Source of the DNA: CAVZMI01 sp050011775
GTDB lineage: Bacteria > Bacteroidota > Ignavibacteria > UBA10030 > CAVZMI01
Assembly (NCBI GenBank): GCA_050011775.1
Contig: JBEKIL010000004.1
Coordinates: forward strand, 124,001-188,000
Length of the DNA: 64,000 nucleotides
Reading direction: 5' to 3'
A program made the translations under genes and the position numbers. Positions 1 to 8,961 of the stretch are shown here, piece by piece; positions within the stretch are counted from its first letter, which is position 1; every line of letters starts with the position of its first letter. The notes below the pieces were generated by a model. The model was not told the origin of the DNA. It saw only the letters and a program-made list of their open reading frames with translations, and did not search any database.

Positions 1-264
1 GTTCAACAAAAAGTTGGAGCCATTTTTAACGGGAAAGGATGCCTCGCGAAGATAGGCACGTCTTTTCTTATTCCGACGTTCCGTCAAAACTCAACTTGAT
101 TTGCTGAGTCGGCTTTGCTACTTTTTTGGTGTTCATGCGATTGTTCCTTTCTGAGTTTAATGAATATGACAAGTTTGTTATTCTAAGAATATACATCGCC
201 ATGGGCTTTGTTACACCTCAGATTTCAACGAATAGCGGGACATCATCCCAAAAGAAGAAAAAAC
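1..264. other. Left-edge intergenic region
   Basis: No convincing gene is visible here. A short plus-strand reading frame lacks homology features and overlaps the start of the next gene. The first 30 bases include AGTTGGAGC followed by a T-rich stretch and AACGG, which loosely resembles the right end of the MITE-like element near 44,750, but the match is too weak to call. Confidence 0.4.
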
Positions 265-1389
265 ATGAAAAGAAATTATGTTGTTTGTTGCAGCTTGCTC
301 CTAGTATTCATTGCGATCACATTAACCACAACATTTGCCTTTAAAAAAGAAAATGCTGAAAAGATCAAAACTTTAAGCGGTAAAGAAATAACCGTGGCAG
401 AAATGGATGAATATCTAAAAGCCCAAATGGATTCATTGAATATCAAAGGTATATCTATTGCTATTATCAATGATGCAAAGGTTGTATACCATCGTTCTTT
501 TGGCATAGCTGATGCTTATTCTTTGGACACGGTGAATGATCAAACCTTATTTCAGGCGGCTTCCGTATCTAAATCAATATTCGCATATTTTGTAATGAAA
601 ATTGTAGAGAAAGGGTTGTTAGATTTAGATACTCCTTTGTACCGGTATATGCCTTATCCGGATGCCGAGAGTGATCCACGCTATAAGCTAATTACGGCCC
701 GCATGGTACTCTGCCATACATCAGGCTTTCCTAACTGGAGACCGAACTATACCGGGAAATTAGAAATAGAATTTACTCCCGGGACCAAATTTTCATATTC
801 CGGCGAGGGTTACATGTATTTAACGAAGGTCATAGCACATCTAACGAATACTGACTTGTCAAATCTAGATAGCGTATTTCAGCAGGAAGTCTGCAAACCG
901 TTGAATCTGAAGCATGCATATTTTGGCATGAATAATTACGTAGCAAAACATTTGGCAAAGGGGCATGATGAAAATAAAATAGTTTATGACAAGGACTTTA
1001 ATATAATAAATTTCAATTCAGCAGGAGGTTTATATACCGAAGCGATCAGTTTTGCAAATTTTCTTATCGCCGTAATGGAAAATAAAGGTTTGAAACAGGC
1101 AAACATCGATGAAATGCTTAAAAAACAAGTAATAGTACCTAATGATGACAACCTAAGAAAGTACTCTGGTGTTATCGAATGGGGTCTTGGATTTGAGAGA
1201 AAACCTTCAATCTATGGAATAAAAATTGCACATGGAGGAAATAATCAGGGCTTTTCATCATCATTTATGTTTAATAAAGAAAAAAAGTTTGGATATGTAT
1301 TTTTTACCAATAGTAATTCATGCCACAATTGGGGATGCCCCGAGTTATGGAGAAAATTAGAACCTTTTCTGATAGATCGCACTAAATAG
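265..1389 (+). CDS. Serine hydrolase, class C beta-lactamase/penicillin-binding family
   Basis: The protein has 374 residues when started at the ATG at 265. That start is preferred over an upstream frame extension because it gives a typical signal peptide (MKRN followed by a hydrophobic stretch to about residue 25). Three family motifs are visible: SVSK at residues 100-103 (nucleophile Ser and general-base Lys), YSG at 178-180 in place of the usual YxN, and HGG at 323-325 (the KTG-equivalent). The family includes esterases, D-aminopeptidases and peptidases acting outside the cytoplasm; the substrate cannot be told from sequence. The gene is AT-rich compared with the housekeeping genes at the right of the window, which fits acquired DNA. 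It stands alone, with no operon partner. Confidence 0.85.
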   Translation: MKRNYVVCCSLLLVFIAITLTTTFAFKKENAEKIKTLSGKEITVAEMDEYLKAQMDSLNIKGISIAIINDAKVVYHRSFGIADAYSLDTVNDQTLFQAASVSKSIFAYFVMKIVEKGLLDLDTPLYRYMPYPDAESDPRYKLITARMVLCHTSGFPNWRPNYTGKLEIEFTPGTKFSYSGEGYMYLTKVIAHLTNTDLSNLDSVFQQEVCKPLNLKHAYFGMNNYVAKHLAKGHDENKIVYDKDFNIINFNSAGGLYTEAISFANFLIAVMENKGLKQANIDEMLKKQVIVPNDDNLRKYSGVIEWGLGFERKPSIYGIKIAHGGNNQGFSSSFMFNKEKKFGYVFFTNSNSCHNWGCPELWRKLEPFLIDRTK

Positions 1390-1453
1390 TTCGAGTTATT
1401 TTGATGACCTATAAATACTTGCGGACGATTTATTGCCTGAAAGATATTTGTTC

Positions 1454-1478
1454 CGACATCTTCAAGCTGAAGATGTCG
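1454..1478. repeat. Perfect hairpin upstream of the Nim remnant
   Basis: CGACATCTTCA, a 3-base loop AGC, then TGAAGATGTCG gives 11-bp perfect arms. No T-tract follows on either strand, so it is not a classical terminator. It sits about 40 bases upstream of the ATG of the truncated Nim gene. Confidence 0.6.
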
Positions 1479-1516
1479 AAGAAGCATATTCAATAATATG
1501 TTATGCATCGTTCCAT

Positions 1517-1777
1517 ATGCGTAGAAAAGATAGAGAAATATCAAAACAAGAAACAATGGCTGTATTACAGAAGGCCGAATATGGCATACTGTCAATAGCA
1601 TCTCTTGATGGTATACCATATGGGATTCCTCTGAATTATTGTGTCATGAATGATACAATATATTTTCATTGTGCAGTACATGGCAGAAAATTAGATATTT
1701 TAGCCCAAAACGGCTCCGTTTCCTTTTGCGTCGTAGGTGATACTGAAGTCTTACCAGATAAGTTTGGGATGAAATAA
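1517..1777 (+). pseudogene. 3'-truncated pyridoxamine-phosphate-oxidase-like (NimA family) gene
   Basis: From the ATG at 1517 the product is only 86 residues. It begins MRRKDREI, the typical start of the Nim/flavin-nucleotide-binding family, and continues with the N-terminal half of the split beta-barrel (YGILSIASLDG...PYGIPLNYCV...IYFHCAVHGRKLDIL...VSFCVVGDTEVLPDKF). The family is normally about 150-180 residues. The frame stops right after the conserved LPDKF segment, so the second half is missing, and I see no continuation in the next 140 bases. The frame is open upstream as far as a TTG at 1433, but that part is interrupted by a perfect 11-bp-arm palindrome and is unlikely to be native. 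It is most likely a gene fragment; a short functional protein cannot be excluded. Confidence 0.65.
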
Positions 1778-1918
1778 TTTATAAGAAGAATTTCGACAGG
1801 AAGAGTAGGTTGTAAAAAGCACACTAAATTTACCAGCCATCGAAACTTGCATCTTCCCCAGTACTTCCTTAAGTTCCTACATATTACGAACAATGCTGAA
1901 AGAAAGGAGTAATAAAAA

Positions 1919-2443
1919 TTGAGTATGAGAAAAGTGACCTTATGTATATGTGCGATAATGATTTTTATTTTCATGAGTTGTTCAAAATCATCAGAGCAAG
2001 TTGTCGAGCTTAAGGTTTTTCCCGTTGATAACCTCGATGGACTTATCACGCTGTCTGGCGTCCAACTTGACAAGCAAATTACAAGCGATGGCAACGGCTC
2101 CCTTAAAATTACGGCAACAGGGCCTACGGTAGTGCGATTGTATGAAACAGGCGACATCGATATCGAGAATGCACGACTGATTTATCAGGCAAAGATCCGT
2201 ACGGAAGGTATGAAGGGTCAAGTGTATTTAGAAATGTGGTGCCATTTCCCCGGTAAAGGAGAGTTTCTTTCCCGCGGTCTTCAAACATCGGTGACCGGCA
2301 CAACAAATTGGTCCACAACAGAAACACCATTCTTCTTGAATAAAGGAGAAAACCCCGACAATGTAAAACTCAATCTGGTTATCAACGGCGAGGGAACTGC
2401 CTGGATTGATAATATCAGACTCTTAAAGGGACCGCTTCAATAA
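1919..2443 (+). CDS. Putative lipoprotein with a carbohydrate-binding-like beta-sandwich
   Basis: The protein has 174 residues. TTG at 1919 has a well-placed GGAG at 1906-1909; the in-frame ATG at 1925 is also possible. A hydrophobic N-terminus ends in the lipobox FMSC, so the mature protein is probably lipidated on Cys. The rest (VVRLYETGDIDIENARLIYQ...VYLEMWCHF...TNWSTTETPFFL...AWIDNIRLL) has the alternating strand pattern of jelly-roll carbohydrate-binding modules, in which the closing 'W-I-D-N-I-R-L' strand is typical. That resemblance is a judgement from pattern, not a database hit. The next gene, 75 bases downstream, encodes a secreted CotH protein. Confidence 0.7.
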   Translation: MSMRKVTLCICAIMIFIFMSCSKSSEQVVELKVFPVDNLDGLITLSGVQLDKQITSDGNGSLKITATGPTVVRLYETGDIDIENARLIYQAKIRTEGMKGQVYLEMWCHFPGKGEFLSRGLQTSVTGTTNWSTTETPFFLNKGENPDNVKLNLVINGEGTAWIDNIRLLKGPLQ

Positions 2444-2517
2444 TAAATAGAAAAAAACCAAGTTGGATATATAAGGCGGGCCGAGAGGCAACCGATAGAG
2501 AAATTAAGGGAGATTGC

Positions 2518-5500
2518 ATGTATTATCGAGGTATGACATTTCTGTGTTCGGCAATTGTATTGATTGCATTATGTTCGACTCTTTTATCACAACAAGTTTT
2601 GGACGAGCCGGCTTTTTCTTCGACGAGGGGATTTTACGAAAATAAATTCACATTGGAGATCGCATACAATTCTCCCGGCGCAACCATTAAGTATACCAGA
2701 GATGGAACAAACCCATATACATCATCGACATCTAAAAGTCAATCTTCACCGGCTATTCTCACCATTGATCCGACAGATACACTTGACAGGGACCGGGCAC
2801 CGGGTGTAGTAATAAGAGCCTGTGCCGTAAAGGATGGAATACTATTAACAAAAGTAGCAACTCATACATTTTTATTCATTGATAAGATAGAAGAACTTTC
2901 TCCTGATGGCAAAAAGCCGGGGCCCTCATGGCCGGATCCGAATCCCGGGACACAATTTACACAACAGGGAATGGACTACGGTATGGATCCCGACATCCTG
3001 CATGACCTTCGATACCGGAATAAAATTAAAGATGCATTGTTATCCATTCCGACCATTTCGCTGGTCACCGATCTGAAGAATCTATTTGATCCGGATTCGG
3101 GGATTTATATGAACGCGCTTCCTCACGGTCGTGAGTGGGAAAGGCAAACATCCGTCGAGTTATTGAATCCGGACGGGACCACCGGTTTTCAAATTGATGC
3201 CGGCCTGCGTATCCGTGGAGCATGGGGAAGAACCGGAATTAATTTTAAACATGCCTTCCGTCTTTTTTTCAGGAAAGAATATGGTGAAGCAAAATTACGC
3301 TATCCCTTGTTCGGAGATGAAGGAGTGACGGAATTCGACAATGTAGATCTCAGAACAAGCCAGAATTATTCCTGGGCTTTCTACGGCGATCCTGAAGGTC
3401 GGAAAAATACGGAACTCCGGGAAGTTTTTTCCAGGGATACACAAAGGGATATGGGACAGCCTTACACACGAAGCCGCTATTATCATCTATATATCAACGG
3501 TACCTATTGGGGACTCTATCAGACTCAGGAAAGATCTGAAGCTTCTTTTGGTGCATCATATTTAGGCGGTTCCAGTGAAGACTATGATGTCATAAAAGTC
3601 GACGTCACAGACAGCCTGAGTATTCCCAATTATCATATTGAAGCCACCGATGGTAATTTAGATACCTATCGACGACTCTGGGAAATGGCCACAGTGGGTT
3701 TTAATACCGATGAATCTTATTACAGAATACAGGGCCTGAATCCCGACGGCTCAAGAAATCCTGAATACCCCATTCTGGTAGATATAGATAATCTGATCGA
3801 TTTCATGCTCTGTACCATCTATGTTTGTGATCCCGATGGTCCTACAGCCGGTGGAATCCCAAACAATTTCTACGGGATATACAACAGAAATGGGGATCGG
3901 GGTTTCGTTTTTTTCAGGCACGATGCGGAACACAGTCTCATGTACCCCGAGGTCGACAATACTGTTCAGACGAGCATCGGTATGGAGTTTAGACATTTCA
4001 ACCCTCGATGGCTGCATCAACGACTCAGCTATCATCCCGATTACCGTCTTAAATTTTTCGACCGTGTATACAAACATTTATTCAACAATGGTGCTCTGAC
4101 GCTCCAGGCTTGCCGGAACCGGTTTCTGGATAGAAAACAACAAATGGATGAAGCTATTATTGCCGAATCGGCCCGTTGGGGAGATGCACATTCCGATATT
4201 CCCAGAACAAGAGACGACGACTGGCTGCCGGAAGTAAATTGGGTTGTCGATCAATTTTTTCCCCCACGCGTAGATAATATGCTGAAGCAATTAAGAGCTC
4301 AGAAATTGTATCCCGATTTCAATCCGCCTGTTTTTAATCTGACGGGCGGCAAAGTCTCAAAAGGAACGGTCTTTACCATAGATACAACAGAAGGCCCCGT
4401 CTATTATACGGTGGATGGGAATGATACCCACATGCCTTCATCGCTGCAGAAAGCATTTCAAACAATACTGGTTCCGCGAAATGCGGAAAAACGCGTTCTT
4501 GTTCCTACCGCAAATATAGACATTAAATGGAGATATGATCTCAATTTCAACGATACTGCATGGCCGTTGTGCAACAGTTCTCCGGGCGGTATCGGTTATG
4601 ATCTTGGTTCTAGGTATGAGGATCTGATATCGTTCGACATTGAGAAACAAATGTATAACGTGAACAGCACATGTATGATTCGAATCCCTTTCGAAGTAAC
4701 CCAGGAGCAACTGAATGATTTTAACTATATGACGCTGCGAGTGCAGTACGATGATGGAATTATTGTATATCTCAATAATAGAAGCGCGATACTGATACGA
4801 AATTCTTCCGGCATCGTCAACTGGAATTCTACTGCCAACAAGACGAATGACGGTAAATTCATCGAGTCTTTTGACATCACCCCATATTTATCGAAACTCG
4901 TTCCGGGTAAGAATCTGCTCGCGATTCAAGCCATGAATGTTGCTCCCGCAGACTCTGATTTTTTTATTTCTGTCGAATTGATTGCGGGAAATCCCATGAA
5001 ATCCAGCAGTCCCCTTTCACCCAGCGCCGTTGCCTATACGGGTCCCATTACGATAGAGCATACGACCAGAATTAAGGCTAGGGTCTATAAGGATGAGAAG
5101 TGGAGTGCACTCAATGAGGTTATCTTATGGGTACCTGAAGGGAATGACAATCTGAAAATATCGGAGATCCATTACCACCCGCTGGGCGAAGAAGGAATCG
5201 ATGAAAAGGAGTTCGAATTTATAGAACTTAAAAATGCGGGTACAACATCGCTCGATTTGAGCGGAATGACATTTTCAAAGGGAATAAAATATACATTCCC
5301 CTCAGGGACAATCATCGAGCCCGACTCTTTTCTCGTTCTGGCATCCAATGCCCAGGTATTTGAGACCCGTTATCCATTCCCTCCCGATGGCGAATATAAC
5401 GGACAACTGGATAATGCAGGAGAAACCATTATTTTGCAGACAAGCAAAGGTGATACAATTATTAATCTGACATACGGCAATGATTATCCATGGCCGCACT

Positions 5501-5919
5501 CACCGGATGGATCGGGGTATTCTCTTGTCCGTAAGCCGGAGAGATTATACGACGATGAGAATGATCCTTCCGGCTGGTCCAGCTCTGTCTACATACACGG
5601 GAATCCGGGCTTTAATAACGACGCCGATACGGTCTTTCGAAAAGAAAAAATCCCAGGCGAATTCCGTCTTCTTCAAAATTATCCCAATCCATTCAATCTA
5701 TTGACGATAATTTCATTCAGTCTTCCATCACGGTGTTTTGTGACTTTGAAAGTATTTGATTTGATTGGAAGAGAAGTGGCAACGATCGTCTCGGAAGAAC
5801 TGTCACCCAGTACCTATATACGACAATGGAACGCGAAAGGTATGGCAAGCGGAATCTATTTTTATCAGCTTCGGGCGGGGAATTATCTTGAAACAAAGAA
5901 ATTAGTTTTACTTAAGTAA
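2518..5919 (+). CDS. Secreted CotH-kinase-domain protein with chitobiase-like, lamin-tail and T9SS sorting domains
   Basis: The protein has 1133 residues with an N-terminal signal peptide (hydrophobic residues about 7-24); GGGAG lies just upstream of the ATG. Approximate domain order: a chitobiase/hexosaminidase C-terminal-like module (residues 30-120, ATIKYTRDGTNPY); a CotH domain (about 220-560, RIRGAWGR, KHAFRLFFRKEYG, LYQTQERSE); a second chitobiase-like piece near 600-640 (PVYYTVDGND); a lamin-tail domain (about 880-1010, ISEIHYHP...EFIELKN); and a C-terminal T9SS type A sorting domain (last 80 residues, YPNPFN...LIGREVATI...SGIYFYQL...KKLVLLK). CotH proteins are atypical protein kinases in spore coats and eukaryotic secretomes. 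In secreted bacterial multidomain proteins the role is unknown, so export to the cell surface by T9SS is the safe statement. Confidence 0.9.
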   Translation: MYYRGMTFLCSAIVLIALCSTLLSQQVLDEPAFSSTRGFYENKFTLEIAYNSPGATIKYTRDGTNPYTSSTSKSQSSPAILTIDPTDTLDRDRAPGVVIRACAVKDGILLTKVATHTFLFIDKIEELSPDGKKPGPSWPDPNPGTQFTQQGMDYGMDPDILHDLRYRNKIKDALLSIPTISLVTDLKNLFDPDSGIYMNALPHGREWERQTSVELLNPDGTTGFQIDAGLRIRGAWGRTGINFKHAFRLFFRKEYGEAKLRYPLFGDEGVTEFDNVDLRTSQNYSWAFYGDPEGRKNTELREVFSRDTQRDMGQPYTRSRYYHLYINGTYWGLYQTQERSEASFGASYLGGSSEDYDVIKVDVTDSLSIPNYHIEATDGNLDTYRRLWEMATVGFNTDESYYRIQGLNPDGSRNPEYPILVDIDNLIDFMLCTIYVCDPDGPTAGGIPNNFYGIYNRNGDRGFVFFRHDAEHSLMYPEVDNTVQTSIGMEFRHFNPRWLHQRLSYHPDYRLKFFDRVYKHLFNNGALTLQACRNRFLDRKQQMDEAIIAESARWGDAHSDIPRTRDDDWLPEVNWVVDQFFPPRVDNMLKQLRAQKLYPDFNPPVFNLTGGKVSKGTVFTIDTTEGPVYYTVDGNDTHMPSSLQKAFQTILVPRNAEKRVLVPTANIDIKWRYDLNFNDTAWPLCNSSPGGIGYDLGSRYEDLISFDIEKQMYNVNSTCMIRIPFEVTQEQLNDFNYMTLRVQYDDGIIVYLNNRSAILIRNSSGIVNWNSTANKTNDGKFIESFDITPYLSKLVPGKNLLAIQAMNVAPADSDFFISVELIAGNPMKSSSPLSPSAVAYTGPITIEHTTRIKARVYKDEKWSALNEVILWVPEGNDNLKISEIHYHPLGEEGIDEKEFEFIELKNAGTTSLDLSGMTFSKGIKYTFPSGTIIEPDSFLVLASNAQVFETRYPFPPDGEYNGQLDNAGETIILQTSKGDTIINLTYGNDYPWPHSPDGSGYSLVRKPERLYDDENDPSGWSSSVYIHGNPGFNNDADTVFRKEKIPGEFRLLQNYPNPFNLLTIISFSLPSRCFVTLKVFDLIGREVATIVSEELSPSTYIRQWNAKGMASGIYFYQLRAGNYLETKKLVLLK

Positions 5920-6087
5920 CACACACTTGTATCCACCGCTTGAAAAATCACTTTCTATATGTATTTTATTGCTTTTTTCCTCTCTGTTTCGTACAATCAT
6001 CAAACAGAATATGTCTACATGGTCAGTAATTCTAACTGCCATCAGAAAAACTATAATGTAAATGATTATCAGAAAAGGAATCTACAA

Positions 6088-7776
6088 ATGTTTAATCGAA
6101 CTCGGCTTTTATTAACTTGCGGATTGTTTATTACTGCAGTTATGTTTCCAGCGGCGTTTGTACAGGCCCAAACCGACACCATTCGGGTGGTATGTGTCGG
6201 TAATAGCATCACCGAAGGATATACTACAGTTAATCCCGCAACTGACGGCTATCCTGCACAGCTTGGAGTATTGCTCGGAAGCGGGTGGAACGTGAAAAAT
6301 TCCGGAGTATCCGGACGCACAATGCTTAAAAACGGCGACTTCCCGATCTGGAATGAACAGAAGTTTAAGGACGGACTCGCCTTCAATCCCGATATCGTAA
6401 CTATCTGCCTCGGGACAAACGACACTAAACCATGGAACTGGGATGATCATAAAGGTGAATTCATCGGCGACTATAACGCGATGATCGATACGTTCAGGTC
6501 ACTCCCAAGTCATCCGGTGGTGTGGCTCTGTCTTCCTCCTCCATCCTTCAGCGATGCATTCAGTATCCGGGATTCGGTGATAAACGCTGACATCATTCCT
6601 ATGATCCAACAAATTGCTGCCAACAAAGAATGCCAGATTATCGACTTTAACACTCTGCTGAAAAGTCGCTCCGACGTCGTCCCAGACGGAATTCATCCTA
6701 ACGGTGCCGGATCGGCGGTGATGGCTAAATTACTCTATGAAAAACTCACCGGCAATACGATCATAACTGTAAATGACGAGAATTGTGCGGCAGGAAAAAC
6801 CGTAAGCGTAAGCGGATCGATCGATTCGCTCGTGTACGGCGGAGCGAATCTTGTGGACGGCAAAAGTACAACGCAATGGATTACCCTTGGATTCCCCGCA
6901 GAGGCGACCATCGATCTCGGCTCGACTCAGATCATAGATTTATTCAGGGTCGATTTCACCGGTACGCGGGAAGCGAATGCGGGTTATCAATTTCGCATCG
7001 AAATTCCGTCAGTAACAGGCGGATGGATAACGGCACTCGATCGCACAACAAGAACCGACTCGGCGGCCACAATACTTGAAAAGACAGATTCTATCTCAGC
7101 GCGATTCATACGTCTCACAGTCACAGGCGCCGCCCGGCCCAGAGGCGATACAGTAAGCATAGCCGAAATCCGCGTACTGAAAGCAAACGGAGGGGCACAC
7201 TCACCTGTAATTTCATTCAAAAAGACAGGTGCCTCGGGTTCGAATATAAAATATGACATCAAATTCCAGTGGCCAAACGGCGCCGTAGGAAAAGTAATTC
7301 CGTATCGTCATAAAAATGTGGGGGGACTCGATGCCGTCAGAGGTTTCATGGATGGAAGTACGTACACAATAACCAGTGAATACATCAAAACGGTAAATTA
7401 CAATGTCTATTACGCCGAGACATTTCTTAATGGAATTGAGGTAATCTCGGATACAACGGTAATCGGTGCCCTTCCGACTGGAATCAAAGAAATAGAATCG
7501 CCCGAAATGCCGTCGGAAATCCAGCTCCTGCCGTCCTATCCTAATCCATTTAATCCATCGACTACAATTTCATTTATTCTTCCATCAAAATCATTTATTA
7601 CGCTTAAGATTTTTGATGCACTAGGAAGAGAAATTACGACACTATTTTCGGGACAGCTGCAGGCAGGATTTCATTCACGGCAATGGAATGCGGTAAACAT
7701 GCCGAGCGGTGTTTATTTTTATCGCCTCCAGGCTGGTGAATTTGCTCAAACGAGAAAGTTAATCTTGATGAAATAA
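6088..7776 (+). CDS. Secreted SGNH/GDSL hydrolase with F5/8-type (discoidin) domain and T9SS sorting domain
   Basis: The protein has 562 residues from the ATG at 6088, preceded by AAAGGA and followed by a clean signal peptide ending near AQA; an upstream frame extension lacks a signal-like start. The catalytic domain shows block I GNSITEGY (nucleophile Ser40), block II Gly (NSGVSGRT), block III GTND (109-112) and block V DGIHPN (Asp and His near 200-203). This is the complete SGNH set, indicating an esterase such as a carbohydrate acetyl-esterase. Residues about 225-370 look like a discoidin/F5-8C sugar-binding domain (DLGSTQIIDLFRVDF...RFIRLTVTG). A T9SS sorting domain closes the protein (YPNPFNPSTTISF...GREITTLF...SGVYFYRLQAGE). 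Together these suggest surface polysaccharide deacylation. Confidence 0.9.
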   Translation: MFNRTRLLLTCGLFITAVMFPAAFVQAQTDTIRVVCVGNSITEGYTTVNPATDGYPAQLGVLLGSGWNVKNSGVSGRTMLKNGDFPIWNEQKFKDGLAFNPDIVTICLGTNDTKPWNWDDHKGEFIGDYNAMIDTFRSLPSHPVVWLCLPPPSFSDAFSIRDSVINADIIPMIQQIAANKECQIIDFNTLLKSRSDVVPDGIHPNGAGSAVMAKLLYEKLTGNTIITVNDENCAAGKTVSVSGSIDSLVYGGANLVDGKSTTQWITLGFPAEATIDLGSTQIIDLFRVDFTGTREANAGYQFRIEIPSVTGGWITALDRTTRTDSAATILEKTDSISARFIRLTVTGAARPRGDTVSIAEIRVLKANGGAHSPVISFKKTGASGSNIKYDIKFQWPNGAVGKVIPYRHKNVGGLDAVRGFMDGSTYTITSEYIKTVNYNVYYAETFLNGIEVISDTTVIGALPTGIKEIESPEMPSEIQLLPSYPNPFNPSTTISFILPSKSFITLKIFDALGREITTLFSGQLQAGFHSRQWNAVNMPSGVYFYRLQAGEFAQTRKLILMK

Positions 7777-8063
7777 CGAGCGAGAAGAACATGGCGTGCG
7801 AACATTGCGCCGCTCACAGAAATAAATGAGTCGTTATTAGTCCCGCCAACCCCACTGTGGAGCGTGGGGCGTAAAAAGCACGAATACGGCGGGATGCATA
7901 AAACGCATTCGCGGCGGAACGTCATTTTTATGCGAAACATTTTGTTCCCTACACATGCTAAGGCCCAAATGGCAAACGATTGTTTTAAATTGTTTATGGG
8001 TTTTTCTACTTGAATAGAGATTATTAGATCAAACCTTACCAACTACACGAAAGGAATATATTC
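7777..8063. other. Intergenic region holding a two-level palindromic repeat
   Basis: No gene is visible. Positions 7850-7893 form a hairpin (CCCCACT, 4-nt loop, AGCGTGGGG), nested between TCCCGCC (7841-7847) and GGCGGGA (7888-7894). The layout matches two tandem units at 17,309-17,416. The block AAATGAGTCGTT (about 7825-7836) recurs in variant form inside two attC-like sites (about 16,108 and 19,615). Confidence 0.5.
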
Positions 8064-8711
8064 ATGCTAACAAGATTGAAAATCAACTCATCGCAAGGGA
8101 TTATTCTTGCTGTGATTACTCTTCTTGCGTCTATTGACTTCGGATGCACCTCTTCTCGTCTGACAAATGTGTGGAAAGATCCGGAGTTCAAGAATCCGCC
8201 GATGACCAACATGCTTATCGTCGCAGCGAAAAAAAGTCCTGTGAACCGACGTATATGGGAGGACGTAATCGCTGCAGAATTGTCCGCTCATGGTGTTACA
8301 GCCACCCCTTCGTACCGATTATTTGAAGATTCTATTCCTGATCCCGACCAGGTAGGAGCCGCTGTTCGAGATACGAAAATCGACGGCGTGCTTTTTATCA
8401 GGAGACTACCGACCGCGATCTCTACCAATTATATACCACCATCTGTAAAGACCGAGGCGGTTACACGGTATAATGAGCGTAAACAGACATACTCCACTTA
8501 CTATCGAGATGTACAGCAGCCCGGTTATACTGACACTACCAAAATCGTGCGTCATGAGGTCAGCATTTTTACAACACAAGAAGGAGGCCATTTAGTGTGG
8601 GCCGGCACGGGTGAAATGATTGATCCAAGCTCTAGAGAAGCAGTCAGAAATGAAATCACTGGTTTGGTTATTCCAGAATTGGCACGACAGGGAATCATCC
8701 CTGCAAAGTAG
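8064..8711 (+). CDS. Lipoprotein of unknown function, DUF4136-like
   Basis: The protein has 215 residues, with AAAGGAA upstream of the ATG. The N-terminus is a lipoprotein signal: a hydrophobic segment followed by DFGC and serines. The mature part begins with a strand resembling 'SSRLTNVWKDPEF', then a segment about defining a per-genome variable (MLIVAAKKSPVNRRIWEDVIAAELSAHG), and a C-terminal part ending VWAGTGEMIDPSSREAVRNEI...VIPELARQGIIP. This layout, ending with a periplasmic domain that collects 'ltg' helices, is like DUF4136/lipoprotein families common in Bacteroidota and Proteobacteria. No enzymatic motif was found. It stands alone between repeats. Confidence 0.7.
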   Translation: MLTRLKINSSQGIILAVITLLASIDFGCTSSRLTNVWKDPEFKNPPMTNMLIVAAKKSPVNRRIWEDVIAAELSAHGVTATPSYRLFEDSIPDPDQVGAAVRDTKIDGVLFIRRLPTAISTNYIPPSVKTEAVTRYNERKQTYSTYYRDVQQPGYTDTTKIVRHEVSIFTTQEGGHLVWAGTGEMIDPSSREAVRNEITGLVIPELARQGIIPAK

Positions 8712-8961
8712 TTCTTTTTGATCTTTGGAGACCGTCTTTTTATCGCAGTGTATCCAATTGCAAGAAGAGCATTTACATAGATAGAATCCAGATTACCATC
8801 AAATACGATGCAGGTGCACATCAGATAATAGCAGAAAAAATATAAAATGAATTATTCCGTTGCTCATCCCGCACTGAAAGTACGGGACAACGGTACGGCA
8901 TTTTTGCTGCACACGTCAGTTGGTATTATCCTTTTAAATATAAATGAAAGGAGACATTACT
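8712..8961. other. Intergenic region without recognisable gene
   Basis: About 250 bases. I see no coding potential and no strong palindrome. The ribosome-binding site AAAGGAGA of the next gene lies at its right end. Confidence 0.4.

Noticed and set aside
1..45. Possible end of a second MITE-like copy (AGTTGGAGC...AACGG)
   Set aside because: Only about 9 contiguous bases match the element near 44,750, and the other end would lie outside the window.
7800..7930. A further attC-like site suggested by the AAATGAGTCGTT block
   Set aside because: No GTTRRRY core with complementary outer arms could be found; only the internal block is shared.
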